Positions 20,841-30,838 of a DNA stretch of 64,000 nt are shown here, piece by piece (position 1 is the first letter of the stretch; each line of letters begins with the position of its first letter). The notes under the pieces were generated by a model. It had not been told where the DNA came from, made no database searches, and saw only the letters and a list, made by a program, of their open reading frames with translations. Location of the stretch: the NCBI GenBank assembly GCA_900472675.1, contig UCJA01000013.1, forward strand, positions 112,307 through 176,306, written 5' to 3'. A program made the translations under genes and the position numbers. This DNA is from Hyphomicrobiales bacterium. GTDB lineage: Bacteria; Pseudomonadota; Alphaproteobacteria; Rhizobiales; Rhizobiaceae.

Positions 20841-21893
20841 TTACTGCTGAAGTCCCGGATAGGCCCAGACGCCAGATACCCGCATCAGATCTCGGTAGAT
20901 CGTCATTCTTTCGGCATCGGTCACCTTGGCAGCCTCGGCAGCGTTCTCCGCATCAAGCGCGTTCAGTGGGGTGACGACCGTGCGCAAGTCCTGCTGAGCC
21001 AGGGCCTCTTCCAGCAACGTCCGTGCCCGGCGCATATGGCTGGAACTGGTGATGAGCAGCACGGTGTCTGCCTTGTGGCGGGTCAACAACGTCGCGGCGT
21101 TGAGGGCATTGCCGATCGTGTCTCTTGATTTGTCCTCGATGATGATGCGGCCGCGGTCGATACCTTTCTCCACAAGCCATTTCATCATGAGATCACCCTC
21201 GGTTACGCCGCCTTTCGGGACGCCGCCGGATACGAGTATCAAGGCCTCCGGATTGGCTTGTGCCGCCTTCAGCGTCACATCAAGCCTGTCGAGCAATGGC
21301 TTTTGCATGGTGCCATCGTCGGCGAGGGCATAGCCGAGCGTCACGATGACCACCTTGCCGGGAATGACCGGCACATCGAAATTCGGCTTGTCCGCCATCA
21401 TCGTCTCGGCGAGCAGGAAACGTTTGCGGTAGGCGTCCGCCCGATCCTTGTCCATGCCGGCCAGCGCCAGGTGCGCGAGTTCGGCATTGTCCTTGTCCTG
21501 CTTGATATGAGCGATGGCCTCAAGCCATGCCTGCGCCTCGAAGGCGTCAGGATTCTTCTCGAGGATGCCTTGGTAGGTCAAGGCTGCGTCATCCAGCTTC
21601 TTCTGTATGACTTGCGTGGACGCGATGGCGTAGCGAAAGTCCAGGCGCTCTGGCGCAAGCTTGGAGGCCTCGGCAAAGGCGGCCTCGACAACGTCGTACT
21701 TTCCGTGGAGCGTAATGCCCTTGAAGATTTCACTCTCGGCCTTCTTAACGTCTCCGCCCGTCCAGTAATATCGCATGCCGGTATCGACGAGTTCCTTGAT
21801 GCGGCCTGTGTTGGACGGGTCGAATCCGAGGGCTGGTGATGTGCTCAGCGCTGTCAGCAGCGCAAGCAGGTAGATGCTTCTTCGGATCATCAT
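20841..21893 (-). CDS. DUF218/YdcF-family protein with N-terminal helical (TPR-like) region
   Basis: A 350-residue exported protein. A signal segment (residues 2-24) is followed by a helical region that looks TPR-like (about 30-165: YYWTGGDVKKAESEIFKGITLHGKYDVVEAAFAEASKLAPE and LTYQGILEKNPDAFEAQAWLEAI). A DUF218 domain follows (about 175-335), with VIVTLGYALADDG, ILVSGGVPKGGVTEGDLMMKWLVEKGI, DKSRDTIGNALNA and ITSSSHMRRAR. DUF218 proteins (SanA, ElyC, YdcF) are linked to envelope integrity, without a firmly known reaction. AAGGGAG precedes the start. The role of the helical addition is unknown. Confidence 0.8.
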   Translation of the reverse strand: MMIRRSIYLLALLTALSTSPALGFDPSNTGRIKELVDTGMRYYWTGGDVKKAESEIFKGITLHGKYDVVEAAFAEASKLAPERLDFRYAIASTQVIQKKLDDAALTYQGILEKNPDAFEAQAWLEAIAHIKQDKDNAELAHLALAGMDKDRADAYRKRFLLAETMMADKPNFDVPVIPGKVVIVTLGYALADDGTMQKPLLDRLDVTLKAAQANPEALILVSGGVPKGGVTEGDLMMKWLVEKGIDRGRIIIEDKSRDTIGNALNAATLLTRHKADTVLLITSSSHMRRARTLLEEALAQQDLRTVVTPLNALDAENAAEAAKVTDAERMTIYRDLMRVSGVWAYPGLQQ

Positions 21894-22044
21894 GATCTCC
21901 CTTTTTCAACTCAGCAGACGCAACCTTGCCATCCTACCACTCGATGTCCAGCTCAATCCGGCCACGCAGTCGAAGTCCCGAGACCGTGCTCGAAATTTTC
22001 CTGCGATCAGTTTCGCTCTTATGGCTTTGATTTTTCAATGCCTC

Positions 22045-22067
22045 GATCCTTCGCCCTCGGAAGGATC
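22045..22067 (-). terminator. Weak hairpin after the membrane alpha/beta hydrolase gene
   Basis: GATCCTTC (22045-22052) and GAAGGATC (22060-22067) form an 8-bp stem about 40 bases past the hydrolase stop. There is no U-run. Otherwise the 213 bases between the two genes show nothing. Confidence 0.3.
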
Positions 22068-22106
22068 CTTGAAGCGATGGCACGGATGTGCCGTCTCCCG
22101 ACCGGT

Positions 22107-23762
22107 CTAGGACTGATCGGCGAACCGGTTCTTGAAGAAGGTCTTCAGTCTCTGGACGTCGTCGGGGTTCCAACCCCCAGGCTGAGTGACCTCCAGCCAG
22201 GCATCGATATAGTGCTCGGGTGCATAGACGTGGCCATGTCCCATTGGCGAGGTCGTGGCGATCATTGCGTCGAAGCCGAGCTGCAGCATGGTTACCACCG
22301 GCACCCAACGGAAGCTCGGGGATACGTCGGGCCCCCGCTCTCCCTTCAGCCAGGCCGGCTCGCGATAGAGCGAGCGCCAGTCGAAGAAGGTCACCGGGTC
22401 GCTGGCGTATTGCAGGTAGACGACGCGGATCGGTCCCCATGTTGCGCCGGGTATCTCCAGCCTGTTCTGCTGGTCGGTGAACCGGACGATGGAGCCATCC
22501 CGGAAGGTGGGCAGCCATGCGGGCGAGCCGGCGTTGCGGGATGCGGTGATGTCTGCCCATGTGGTGCTAGAGAACGGAGGTCCGCTCCACAGCGCGCCCT
22601 GGAACGGGTCGGCGATGACATCATAGAGGTCTACGGACAGCTGGGAGTTCAGGGCGCCGAGGCTCAGGCCGTGCAGGTAGAGCCGCGGGCGGCGATCCTT
22701 GGGCAGCGTCGTCCAGTAGCCATAGACTTCCTTGAAGAGGGCACGCGCCGTTTCCGAACCATAGGCAGGCTCCACCATCAGGGACATCCAGCTGGCGAGA
22801 TAGGAGTACTGCACCGCAACGGTCGCGACGTCTCCTCGATGGAGGTATTCGAGGGTATCGACGGCTGCAGGATCCACCCAGCCGGTTCCCGTGGGCACGA
22901 TGACCACCAGCACGGAACGATCAAAGCCGCCGCTTCTCTTGAGCTCGTCCAGCGCTAGCCGTGCCCGCGCCTCAGGCGTTTCGGCAGCATTGAGACCGAC
23001 GTAGACTCGAAGGGGGTCTGCGGCGGCGGCGGCGAAACCTCGGATCTCATTTGGGCCAGGACCGGAGGACACGAAATGTCTCCCCTGCCGGCCAAGATCC
23101 TTCCAACGGACCAGCGACGCGGCACTACCGGTCTTGACCGGGTCCGTCGGCATTGGCGTTTCGTCTTCCATCAGCGCATCGACCTCCTGGAAGGAGGTGT
23201 CGGCCATCCGCAGTGCACCCTTGAAGAGCACGCCTTCGGTAACGGACCACATGAGGGCCGCCGTCAGCCCGATGCTGACGACCAGCGCCACGCGGCGCGG
23301 AACGAAGCGGCCGATCCGGGCACGACAGAAGGCCACCATAACCTTGAAGAGATAGCCGGCCAGGATGGCGATCACCACAGTGACGAGGGCGATGGCAACC
23401 AACCGGAACGGATCCGCCGAATCGACGGGTTCGAGCCCCATCAGTGCACGGATGGAGTTTTGCCATTCTGCCGCCTGTCGCAGGAAGCCGAGCGACAGCA
23501 CGAGGGCAACACCAGCCGTGGCGATGCGTGCCTTGCGATGGACGTCAGGCTGCAGCCTCGGCAATTCCATGTAGGTCCACAGCCAGACCAGGAGGAGCCC
23601 CAGGCCATAACCCACTGCAGCGCAGCTGCCCGAAAGCAGGCCCTGCACGACATAGGACCGCGGCATCAGGCTTGGCGTGAGCGACAGGCAAAAGCAAAGC
23701 GTCGCGCCAACCAGCCCGGCGATGGACACGGAGCGGAAGATGTTGATTGCAAGCCGGGTCAA
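22107..23762 (-). CDS. Membrane-anchored alpha/beta hydrolase (Abhydrolase_9 type)
   Basis: A 551-residue protein with about five N-terminal membrane segments (about 13-30, 42-63, 82-98, 120-145, 158-175) and a C-terminal alpha/beta-hydrolase domain. The nucleophile elbow is GLSLG with Ser367. The two-part build matches the paired Abhydrolase_9 N-terminal and catalytic families of unknown substrate. The frame begins with TTG at 23762, directly before the first membrane segment; no better start is seen. It is probably an inner-membrane enzyme with lipid- or ester-like substrates, which is inference only. Confidence 0.8.
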   Translation of the reverse strand: MTRLAINIFRSVSIAGLVGATLCFCLSLTPSLMPRSYVVQGLLSGSCAAVGYGLGLLLVWLWTYMELPRLQPDVHRKARIATAGVALVLSLGFLRQAAEWQNSIRALMGLEPVDSADPFRLVAIALVTVVIAILAGYLFKVMVAFCRARIGRFVPRRVALVVSIGLTAALMWSVTEGVLFKGALRMADTSFQEVDALMEDETPMPTDPVKTGSAASLVRWKDLGRQGRHFVSSGPGPNEIRGFAAAAADPLRVYVGLNAAETPEARARLALDELKRSGGFDRSVLVVIVPTGTGWVDPAAVDTLEYLHRGDVATVAVQYSYLASWMSLMVEPAYGSETARALFKEVYGYWTTLPKDRRPRLYLHGLSLGALNSQLSVDLYDVIADPFQGALWSGPPFSSTTWADITASRNAGSPAWLPTFRDGSIVRFTDQQNRLEIPGATWGPIRVVYLQYASDPVTFFDWRSLYREPAWLKGERGPDVSPSFRWVPVVTMLQLGFDAMIATTSPMGHGHVYAPEHYIDAWLEVTQPGGWNPDDVQRLKTFFKNRFADQS

Positions 23763-23874
23763 GCGCTATCCTGAATACCATCCAGTCGATCTTGGCCTAC
23801 AATAGGGCTCCCACCCCGGGAATGCATCGAGAAAAACGAGAGGCGCGCTTCCGCCGTGCGCGCGTCCTGATGCG

Positions 23875-24396
23875 CTATCTCAGCGCCTTCTCGTAGTCGA
23901 AGGTGATGAAGATGCCCTGTGCGGACGTGTCGTAGACGCCGGTGATCTCGATGCCCTGGCCCTGCAGTTCCAGGACGCGGCTCTGGAACTCGAGCGATTT
24001 CAGCTGCTGGCCGGCCTGCAAAATTGCGCCGTCGAAGCGGATGTCGAGCCTGTCGCCTGCCATGTGCGAGACACCGGCTCCGCCGCTGCGGATCAGCTCG
24101 ACGCCATGCTTGGTGACCTTGATGGTCCCAAGATAAAGCTCTCCGAGCCCGGCATGCTTGCCGATGACGGCGGTGATGACATCGTCGCTCAAGAGCGAGA
24201 GCAGCGAGTCCTTTGCCTTCTGCTGGATCTCCCGGCGTTCCGCATTGGCGCGGTCGAGCGCCTGCTGCAGTTCAAGCTCTCTTTGTGCGCGCGCGGCGCT
24301 GACCGTTGCGGCGACGCGCTCCTTCAGGCTCGAGCCAGCCGGATGGGGGCCGCCCGCGATGCTGAGGAGCTGCCGGTCGGATGAAGGAGGCCTCAT
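23875..24396 (-). CDS. Hypothetical protein with coiled-coil N-terminal half
   Basis: No function is recognised. The 173-residue protein has a Gln/Arg/Glu-rich helix likely to form a coiled coil (about residues 25-70, LKERVAATVSAARAQRELE onward), then a compact beta-rich part (about 75-173: GELYLGTIKVTKHGVELIRSGG and ALDIRF-like strands). There is no signal peptide or membrane segment. Its start overlaps the stop of the next-upstream small gene by four bases (ATGA), so the two are co-translated and probably work together. Confidence 0.7.
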   Translation of the reverse strand: MRPPSSDRQLLSIAGGPHPAGSSLKERVAATVSAARAQRELELQQALDRANAERREIQQKAKDSLLSLLSDDVITAVIGKHAGLGELYLGTIKVTKHGVELIRSGGAGVSHMAGDRLDIRFDGAILQAGQQLKSLEFQSRVLELQGQGIEITGVYDTSAQGIFITFDYEKALR

Positions 24397-24602
24397 GATT
24401 TTTTCCCCTTGTCTGCCGGGGTCTTGAAATCCGGAGCAGGAAGCTTGGCTTCCGCCAGCATTTCGGCCTGGGTCGGCGAAGCACCCAGCTTCACGAACAG
24501 GCGTTCGGCTTCGGTGTCGCTCAGCCGGTACTTCTTGGCAAAGGCGTATACGGTGGCTCTTGGCCCATCCAAGCGGGGCTGCGCGGCTTCAAAACGGATC
24601 AT
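24393..24602 (-). CDS. Small hypothetical protein (69 residues) coupled to the coiled-coil protein gene
   Basis: No function is recognised. From the ATG at 24602, which has a strong AGGAG nine bases upstream, the protein reads MIRFEAAQPRLDGPRATVYAFAKKYRLSDTEAERLF in short helical segments. The middle part (YAFAKKYRLSDTEAERLFVKLGASPTQAEML) has the feel of a small helix-turn-helix or DUF3606-like fold. I cannot confirm DNA binding. It is translationally coupled to the following gene. Confidence 0.65.
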   Translation of the reverse strand: MIRFEAAQPRLDGPRATVYAFAKKYRLSDTEAERLFVKLGASPTQAEMLAEAKLPAPDFKTPADKGKKS

Positions 24603-24694
24603 GGCAAATTCTCCTTGTGCCTGAAGGTTGGGCTGCGCTGGCGCGGACCGACGGCACCGAAAAGGCTCCGTCGCGCGACAGCGCATGGGAAAAG

Positions 24695-25573
24695 CTAGGC
24701 TGCATTTGCCGGCACGAGGCGGGCTGTATCCACGTTCGCAACCGTCTGATTGGAAAGGTGTCGCTCGAGAACCGACAGGATCTCTCCGTCGACCGTCTGA
24801 TCGAACTTTCGCGCGAAGAGATTGGCGCTGGCCTTCAACTCGACGGCATCGGCGTGCTGATAGGTGCGGGGGCGCAGCTTGATGTCACCGTCGGCGATCC
24901 AGTCGATCATCCTCAGGTCGTCGCTGACGATCTCGCTTTCCACCACACAGTTCATCATGACGGTCTGGAAGAAGCCTTCGTCGGCGATCAGCGTGTTCTG
25001 GTAGAACTTCTTGTAGCGGTCGATGCTGGGGTCGTGGCAGACGAATTCGCAGAAGCCCCGGGTCACGATCATCCACTGGTTGCCGATGTAGGGAATGGCG
25101 TTTTCCAGGAACGGCCGTGAATATCCGGTGCGCCGGATGCTGTCTGCAAGCTCGACCACGTATTCGCTGACGCGGTGCATGGTATCGGGACGATGTTCGT
25201 CCTGGTGCTGAACCTTGATGAATTCGCGATAGAGGTTGGCGTTCAGGAAGGCGAGGATCTGCTTCTGGGGCTTCAGCGGAAAGTCCTGGCCGCTGAGATT
25301 GATGAAGTGGCTCCACGGGCCCATCTCGAGAAGACGTTCCATGCCGCGCAGTTCGGCGTCCACCAGGCTATAGCCGCCCCAGATGGCCTTCTCGCTGCGG
25401 ATCATATCCGCGTTCGGGTAGGGAAGCAGGAATTCGCGGATGTCGTCTTCGAGGTTTGACCCGGAGTTCTTGTCGACGTGAACCACGTAGTGGTTCTTTT
25501 CGTCGTAAATGGCCTTGAACAGGCGCTTGAATTGGTCTGGATAGCGATGAACGAGGATCAGATAACCAATCAT
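24695..25573 (-). CDS. Core-2/I-branching-type glycosyltransferase
   Basis: A predicted GT14-like glycosyltransferase of 292 residues, resembling bacterial relatives of beta-1,6-N-acetylglucosaminyltransferases. Recognisable segments are MIGYLILVHRYPDQFKRLFKAI, HVDKNSG, KAIWGGYSLVDAELRGMERLL, HFINLSGQDFPLK and IGNQWMIVTRGF, in family order. There is no signal or membrane segment, so it should act in the cytoplasm on a lipid- or sugar-linked acceptor. The ATG at 25573 has GGAGG upstream, and the longer frame adds unrelated sequence. It stands alone, not in a polysaccharide cluster. Confidence 0.85.
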   Translation of the reverse strand: MIGYLILVHRYPDQFKRLFKAIYDEKNHYVVHVDKNSGSNLEDDIREFLLPYPNADMIRSEKAIWGGYSLVDAELRGMERLLEMGPWSHFINLSGQDFPLKPQKQILAFLNANLYREFIKVQHQDEHRPDTMHRVSEYVVELADSIRRTGYSRPFLENAIPYIGNQWMIVTRGFCEFVCHDPSIDRYKKFYQNTLIADEGFFQTVMMNCVVESEIVSDDLRMIDWIADGDIKLRPRTYQHADAVELKASANLFARKFDQTVDGEILSVLERHLSNQTVANVDTARLVPANAA

Positions 25574-25773
25574 GCCTGGGCCTCCGAACGAGGGGCTGAC
25601 CCGAGGCGTGTAGCGGAATAGGCGGTCATCGCGTGATCCTTTCAGAATCGCGTCGGGCAGCGAGCGGCATAACCGGTCGGCCAACAACTTCTACGGTGCG
25701 ATCGTGGTGGCGAACAGCCGGCGCTAGGCGCATCCGTACTGGTGGGATTGAGCGTTCGCCCTGACGTGCCGGA

Positions 25774-25797
25774 AGGGCCCCGAGTGGTCGGGGCCCT
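25774..25797 (-). terminator. Terminator-like hairpin after groEL
   Basis: AGGGCCCCGA (25774-25783) and TCGGGGCCCT (25788-25797) form a perfect 10-bp GC-rich stem with a four-base loop, about 40 bases past the groEL stop. The downstream U-run is poor on both strands. Confidence 0.65.
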
Positions 25798-25838
25798 ATG
25801 TCGTCGCATTTGGCCGCAGGTTCCTTAAAGAGGAACCG

Positions 25839-27503
<1,665 letters not shown>

Positions 27504-27535
27504 TCACAAAAGGAAAATGCTCAATCAGCCGAAGA

Positions 27536-27832
27536 TCAGGCGATTACGCCCATGACGTCGGCTTCCTTCATGATCAACAGGTCTTCGCCGTTGAACTTGA
27601 TCTCGGTGCCCGACCACTTGCCGAACAGGATGCGATCGCCCGCCTTGACGTCCAGGGGTACGATCTTGCCGCTTTCATCGCGCGCGCCGGTGCCGACGGC
27701 GACGATTTCGCCTTCCTGCGGCTTTTCCTTGGCGGTATCGGGGATGATGATGCCACCCTTGGTCTTGGCTTCAGCCTCGATACGGCGCACGACGACACGG
27801 TCGTGCAACGGCCGGAAATTGGTACTGGTCAT
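27536..27832 (-). CDS. groES: Co-chaperonin GroES
   Basis: A 98-residue cap of the GroEL cavity. It has [43 protein letters not shown] with the mobile loop, and [34 protein letters not shown]. It is first in the groESL operon, with a CIRCE element starting 55 bases upstream of its ATG. Confidence 0.98.
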   Translation of the reverse strand: MTSTNFRPLHDRVVVRRIEAEAKTKGGIIIPDTAKEKPQEGEIVAVGTGARDESGKIVPLDVKAGDRILFGKWSGTEIKFNGEDLLIMKEADVMGVIA

Positions 27833-27886
27833 GTGTGGGGTTCCTCAGCGAGAACGCGCCGAATGGCCGATCGCGATGAACGTACC

Positions 27887-27913
27887 TTAGCAGTCTTAAG
27901 TTGAGAGTGCTAG
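27887..27913 (-). promoter_or_regulatory. CIRCE element (HrcA operator) of groESL
   Basis: On the minus strand the element reads CTAGCACTC, nine bases, GACTGCTAA, against the consensus TTAGCACTC-N9-GAGTGCTAA. Sixteen of the 18 arm positions agree: the first arm has C for T at its first base and the second arm has C for G at its third. This is the inverted repeat bound by the repressor HrcA, and it lies at the expected distance from groES. Heat-shock derepression of groESL follows from knowledge of the family. Confidence 0.85.
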
Positions 27914-27974
27914 CATGGATTCGACTTACCGTTGTTTGCGGTGCTCAGATGCCCTCTGATCGGAGGTTTCCAGG

Positions 27975-29324
27975 CTATGGTACCTTGCTCCAGAAGCCGA
28001 ACTTCTTGCCGTGCTGGCGCTTCAACCCGGCGACATAGGCGTCATGAGAGCCGAGTGTGCCGAAGTCCTCGATATGCCTTGCAAGCGACGCGCATTCGGT
28101 AAGATGCCGCGCCGCATGCTTGTAGCGGCCTGAGCGGGCCTGAACCAAAGTGAAGTCGATCATCGCGCGCAACAGGACCGTCGCGGCCAACGGGTGCTTC
28201 TCGGCAAGCGCTTCGGCCGCAGCGGTCATCAGTTCATAGAGGTCGCCGTCGAGCTCCGTCCGGCGCGCCATCACCAGTCTTGCCGCCTGCACCAGATCCG
28301 GCCAGCGCAGGAAGAAGATCAGCGCGCGATGCACATCAGGAAACGCCTGGGCGTAGGCGAAGGCTTTTTCCTCGGCATCCAGATCGTCGAAGTCCGGCAG
28401 GCGCTTCAAATGGGCGCGCAGGTGCTGGTCGTTCAGGGATTGCTCGAAGCACTGCCAGCGGAAGGCCTGGGCGTCGTCGGTCCGCCCCAAAGCCCCCAGC
28501 GCTTCAATCCGGGCGGTCTCCCATTCGAACGGTACGTCTCTGCGGCCTTTGGTGTCGACCCGGTCGAGCGCCTCAAGAGCCTCCTCTGCGCGTCCCGCTG
28601 CGGTCAGGCGATTGGCGATCGCTGCCGCCACCAAGGGCATGCCGCGCGTCTTTTCCGACTGCAGGGCGATGTAGCCATCCACGTCATGCTGTGCATCGGC
28701 AATGTCCTGAAGCGCCGCATAGGCAAGTGTTTCCCCTGCCTCTTTCGACCACCGGACCAACAGGGTCTTCAGATGGGCAAGACCTTCAGTGCCGAGCGCT
28801 GATGCCATGGCCGTGATCAACGGGTCGTATTGACCGTAGCCGTTGTCCTGGAGCGCGGAGAAGATCCGGTCGGCCAAGGCCTCGGGTTCGCTTGCCGCCA
28901 ATGTGGCCAGCGAACCGGCATCCCGGCAGGCGGCATGGAAACTCTCGAGCAGCGCGCCGCTCTCGTCTGTTGATCTCTCGAGGACCGGGCCGGCGATGGC
29001 GAGGAACTGCCAGATCAGCTCTAAGCCTTCCTTCGGGTCGTCGGGGGCGGCCACGTCAAGGATGTTTTTGCGTTGGGTTTCCAGGTCGGCCTTCAGCGCC
29101 TTTACCTTGCGCCAATTGATGGTGGTTCGGGCGCGGGCGATGCTGCCCAGGCGCTTGCGGACCTGGCGTGCCACTTCCGCGACGCCCTGCCCCCCTGCCA
29201 GTTCCATGCGCAGTCGCCGCTTGTGGGCAGCGCTGCCGGTGCTGATCTCGATCAGCAGCTCGGCAAGCCTTTGCGCCCCGAGTTGCTCCAGGTTCTTTGC
29301 GTTGAGTGTCGTCTTTGGCGCCAT
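27975..29324 (-). CDS. Large helical protein of unknown function (DUF6880-like)
   Basis: A 449-residue soluble, helix-rich protein with no signal or membrane segment. The N-terminal part (KTTLNAKNLEQLGAQRLAELLIE, then AHKRRLRMELAG) matches what I recall of the DUF6880 family. The rest reads like repeated helical pairs (EALDRVDTKGRRDVPFEWETARIEALGALGRTDDAQAFRWQCFE), suggestive of a scaffold. There are no catalytic motifs. It lies alone between groES and the hydantoinase operon on the same strand, and no operon link is evident. Confidence 0.75.
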   Translation of the reverse strand: MAPKTTLNAKNLEQLGAQRLAELLIEISTGSAAHKRRLRMELAGGQGVAEVARQVRKRLGSIARARTTINWRKVKALKADLETQRKNILDVAAPDDPKEGLELIWQFLAIAGPVLERSTDESGALLESFHAACRDAGSLATLAASEPEALADRIFSALQDNGYGQYDPLITAMASALGTEGLAHLKTLLVRWSKEAGETLAYAALQDIADAQHDVDGYIALQSEKTRGMPLVAAAIANRLTAAGRAEEALEALDRVDTKGRRDVPFEWETARIEALGALGRTDDAQAFRWQCFEQSLNDQHLRAHLKRLPDFDDLDAEEKAFAYAQAFPDVHRALIFFLRWPDLVQAARLVMARRTELDGDLYELMTAAAEALAEKHPLAATVLLRAMIDFTLVQARSGRYKHAARHLTECASLARHIEDFGTLGSHDAYVAGLKRQHGKKFGFWSKVP

Positions 29325-29399
29325 CGGTCCCTGCTATGGTTCGCAGCGACCCTATCCCGGTACCGTTACCGCGCCAAGTTCGGCGCGGCCGATATCGCG

Positions 29400-30815
29400 T
29401 CAGTACGGTCCCGCGTTTACCAGGGCCGAGCGTCCGCGCGGCAGATACTCGCCCGAGCAGGCGCCTTCGACCAGGCTGTTCCCATCCATGATGGACTTGC
29501 CTCGCACCAGAAGCCGGACAGGCCAGCCGCGCACGTCGAGCCCCTCGTAGGGCGTATAGTCCGCACCGTGCTGAAGCAGGTCATTGGTGAGCGTGATGCG
29601 CTTTTCCGGATCCCAGAGCGCGATATCGGCATCGGCGCCGATCGCGATCGTGCCCTTGCGCGGGTAGAGGCCGTAGAGCTTGGCATGGTTGGTGGAGGTC
29701 AGCGCCACGAAACGGTTGATGTCAATCCGGCCTTTCATGACGCCTTCGGAAAACAGGATCGGCAGGCGGGTTGCGACACCTGGAATACCGTTCGGGATCC
29801 AGCGGAAATTCTTCTTGCCGTTGTCGTTGAGCTTGCCTTGCGGATCGTCGAAGCGAAACGGGCAGTGATCGGAGGAGAAGAGGTCGAAGACGCCCTGCTC
29901 CAGGCCTTCCCAGCAGGCATCCTGGCTGGCTTTGTCGCGCGGCGGCGGCGAGCACACGTATTTTGCCCCCTCCATCGCCTCCTGGTCGAGATCGTCCGCC
30001 GTCAGCATCAGATATTGCGGGCAGGTCTCGCCGGCGATCTTCTGGCCGCGCATCCGGGCACGGCGGATCTCCTCCATGGCCTCGCGGTTGGAGACGTGAA
30101 CGATGACGATCGGCACGTCGACGATCTCCGCCAGCGAGAGCGCGCGGTGTGTCGCCTCGCGTTCTGCCGCAATCGGGCGGGTGGTCGCGTGGAATTTCGG
30201 TGCGAGCTTGCCGTCCTCCTCATGCCGGCCGATCAGGTAGCGGATGGCGTCCTCGTTCTCGCAGTGGACCATGACCAGTGCACCGGTGCGGCGGGCTGTG
30301 TCGAGGGTTGCCAGGATCTCGTCGTCGCGCAGGCGAAGGCCGTCATAGGTCATGAAGACCTTGAGCGAGGTATAGCCGTCCTCCACCAGGGCCGGCAGTT
30401 CCTGTCCCAGCACATCCGGTGTCGGATCGGTGATGACCAGATGGAAGGCGACGTCGACATGGCATTTGCCGTCGGCCTTGGCGTGGTAGACCTTCAGAGC
30501 CTCCCGCAGCGTCTGGCCTTTTTCCTGCATACAGAAGGCCATCACGGTGCTGTTGCCGCCGATCGCTGCCGATCGCGTGCCACTATCAAAATCGTCGGCC
30601 ATGACAATGCCATTGCCCGACGGCTGGTCGAGATGGACATGGCTGTCGATGCCGCCCGGCAGCACGAATAGGCCGGTCGCGTCGATGATCTCCTCTGCGT
30701 CAGTCAGCTCGGCCGCCAGCGCCGCGATGCGGCCGTCCTTGATGCCGACGTCACTGACAAACGTATCGCTTGCCGTCACCACCGTCCCGTGCCGGATAAC
30801 CGTATCAAAGCGCAT
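29400..30815 (-). CDS. Dihydropyrimidinase/D-hydantoinase-family amidohydrolase
   Basis: A zinc amidohydrolase that opens hydantoin or dihydropyrimidine rings to N-carbamoyl amino acids. The 471-residue protein carries the metal site: His59 and His61 in GGIDSHVHL, carbamylated Lys152 in TSLKVFMTYDG, later His residues (HVSNREA, SDHCPFRFD) and KNFRWIPNGIPGVATRLPILF. It is the last gene of a five-gene operon with an amino-acid ABC importer and a PLP enzyme, starting 23 bases after the PLP gene stop. This suggests that the operon imports and degrades a cyclic ureide or amide. No carbamoylase is present nearby. Confidence 0.88.
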   Translation of the reverse strand: MRFDTVIRHGTVVTASDTFVSDVGIKDGRIAALAAELTDAEEIIDATGLFVLPGGIDSHVHLDQPSGNGIVMADDFDSGTRSAAIGGNSTVMAFCMQEKGQTLREALKVYHAKADGKCHVDVAFHLVITDPTPDVLGQELPALVEDGYTSLKVFMTYDGLRLRDDEILATLDTARRTGALVMVHCENEDAIRYLIGRHEEDGKLAPKFHATTRPIAAEREATHRALSLAEIVDVPIVIVHVSNREAMEEIRRARMRGQKIAGETCPQYLMLTADDLDQEAMEGAKYVCSPPPRDKASQDACWEGLEQGVFDLFSSDHCPFRFDDPQGKLNDNGKKNFRWIPNGIPGVATRLPILFSEGVMKGRIDINRFVALTSTNHAKLYGLYPRKGTIAIGADADIALWDPEKRITLTNDLLQHGADYTPYEGLDVRGWPVRLLVRGKSIMDGNSLVEGACSGEYLPRGRSALVNAGPY

Positions 30816-30838
30816 TGGCTCTTCCTTCGTTTCGTCGG

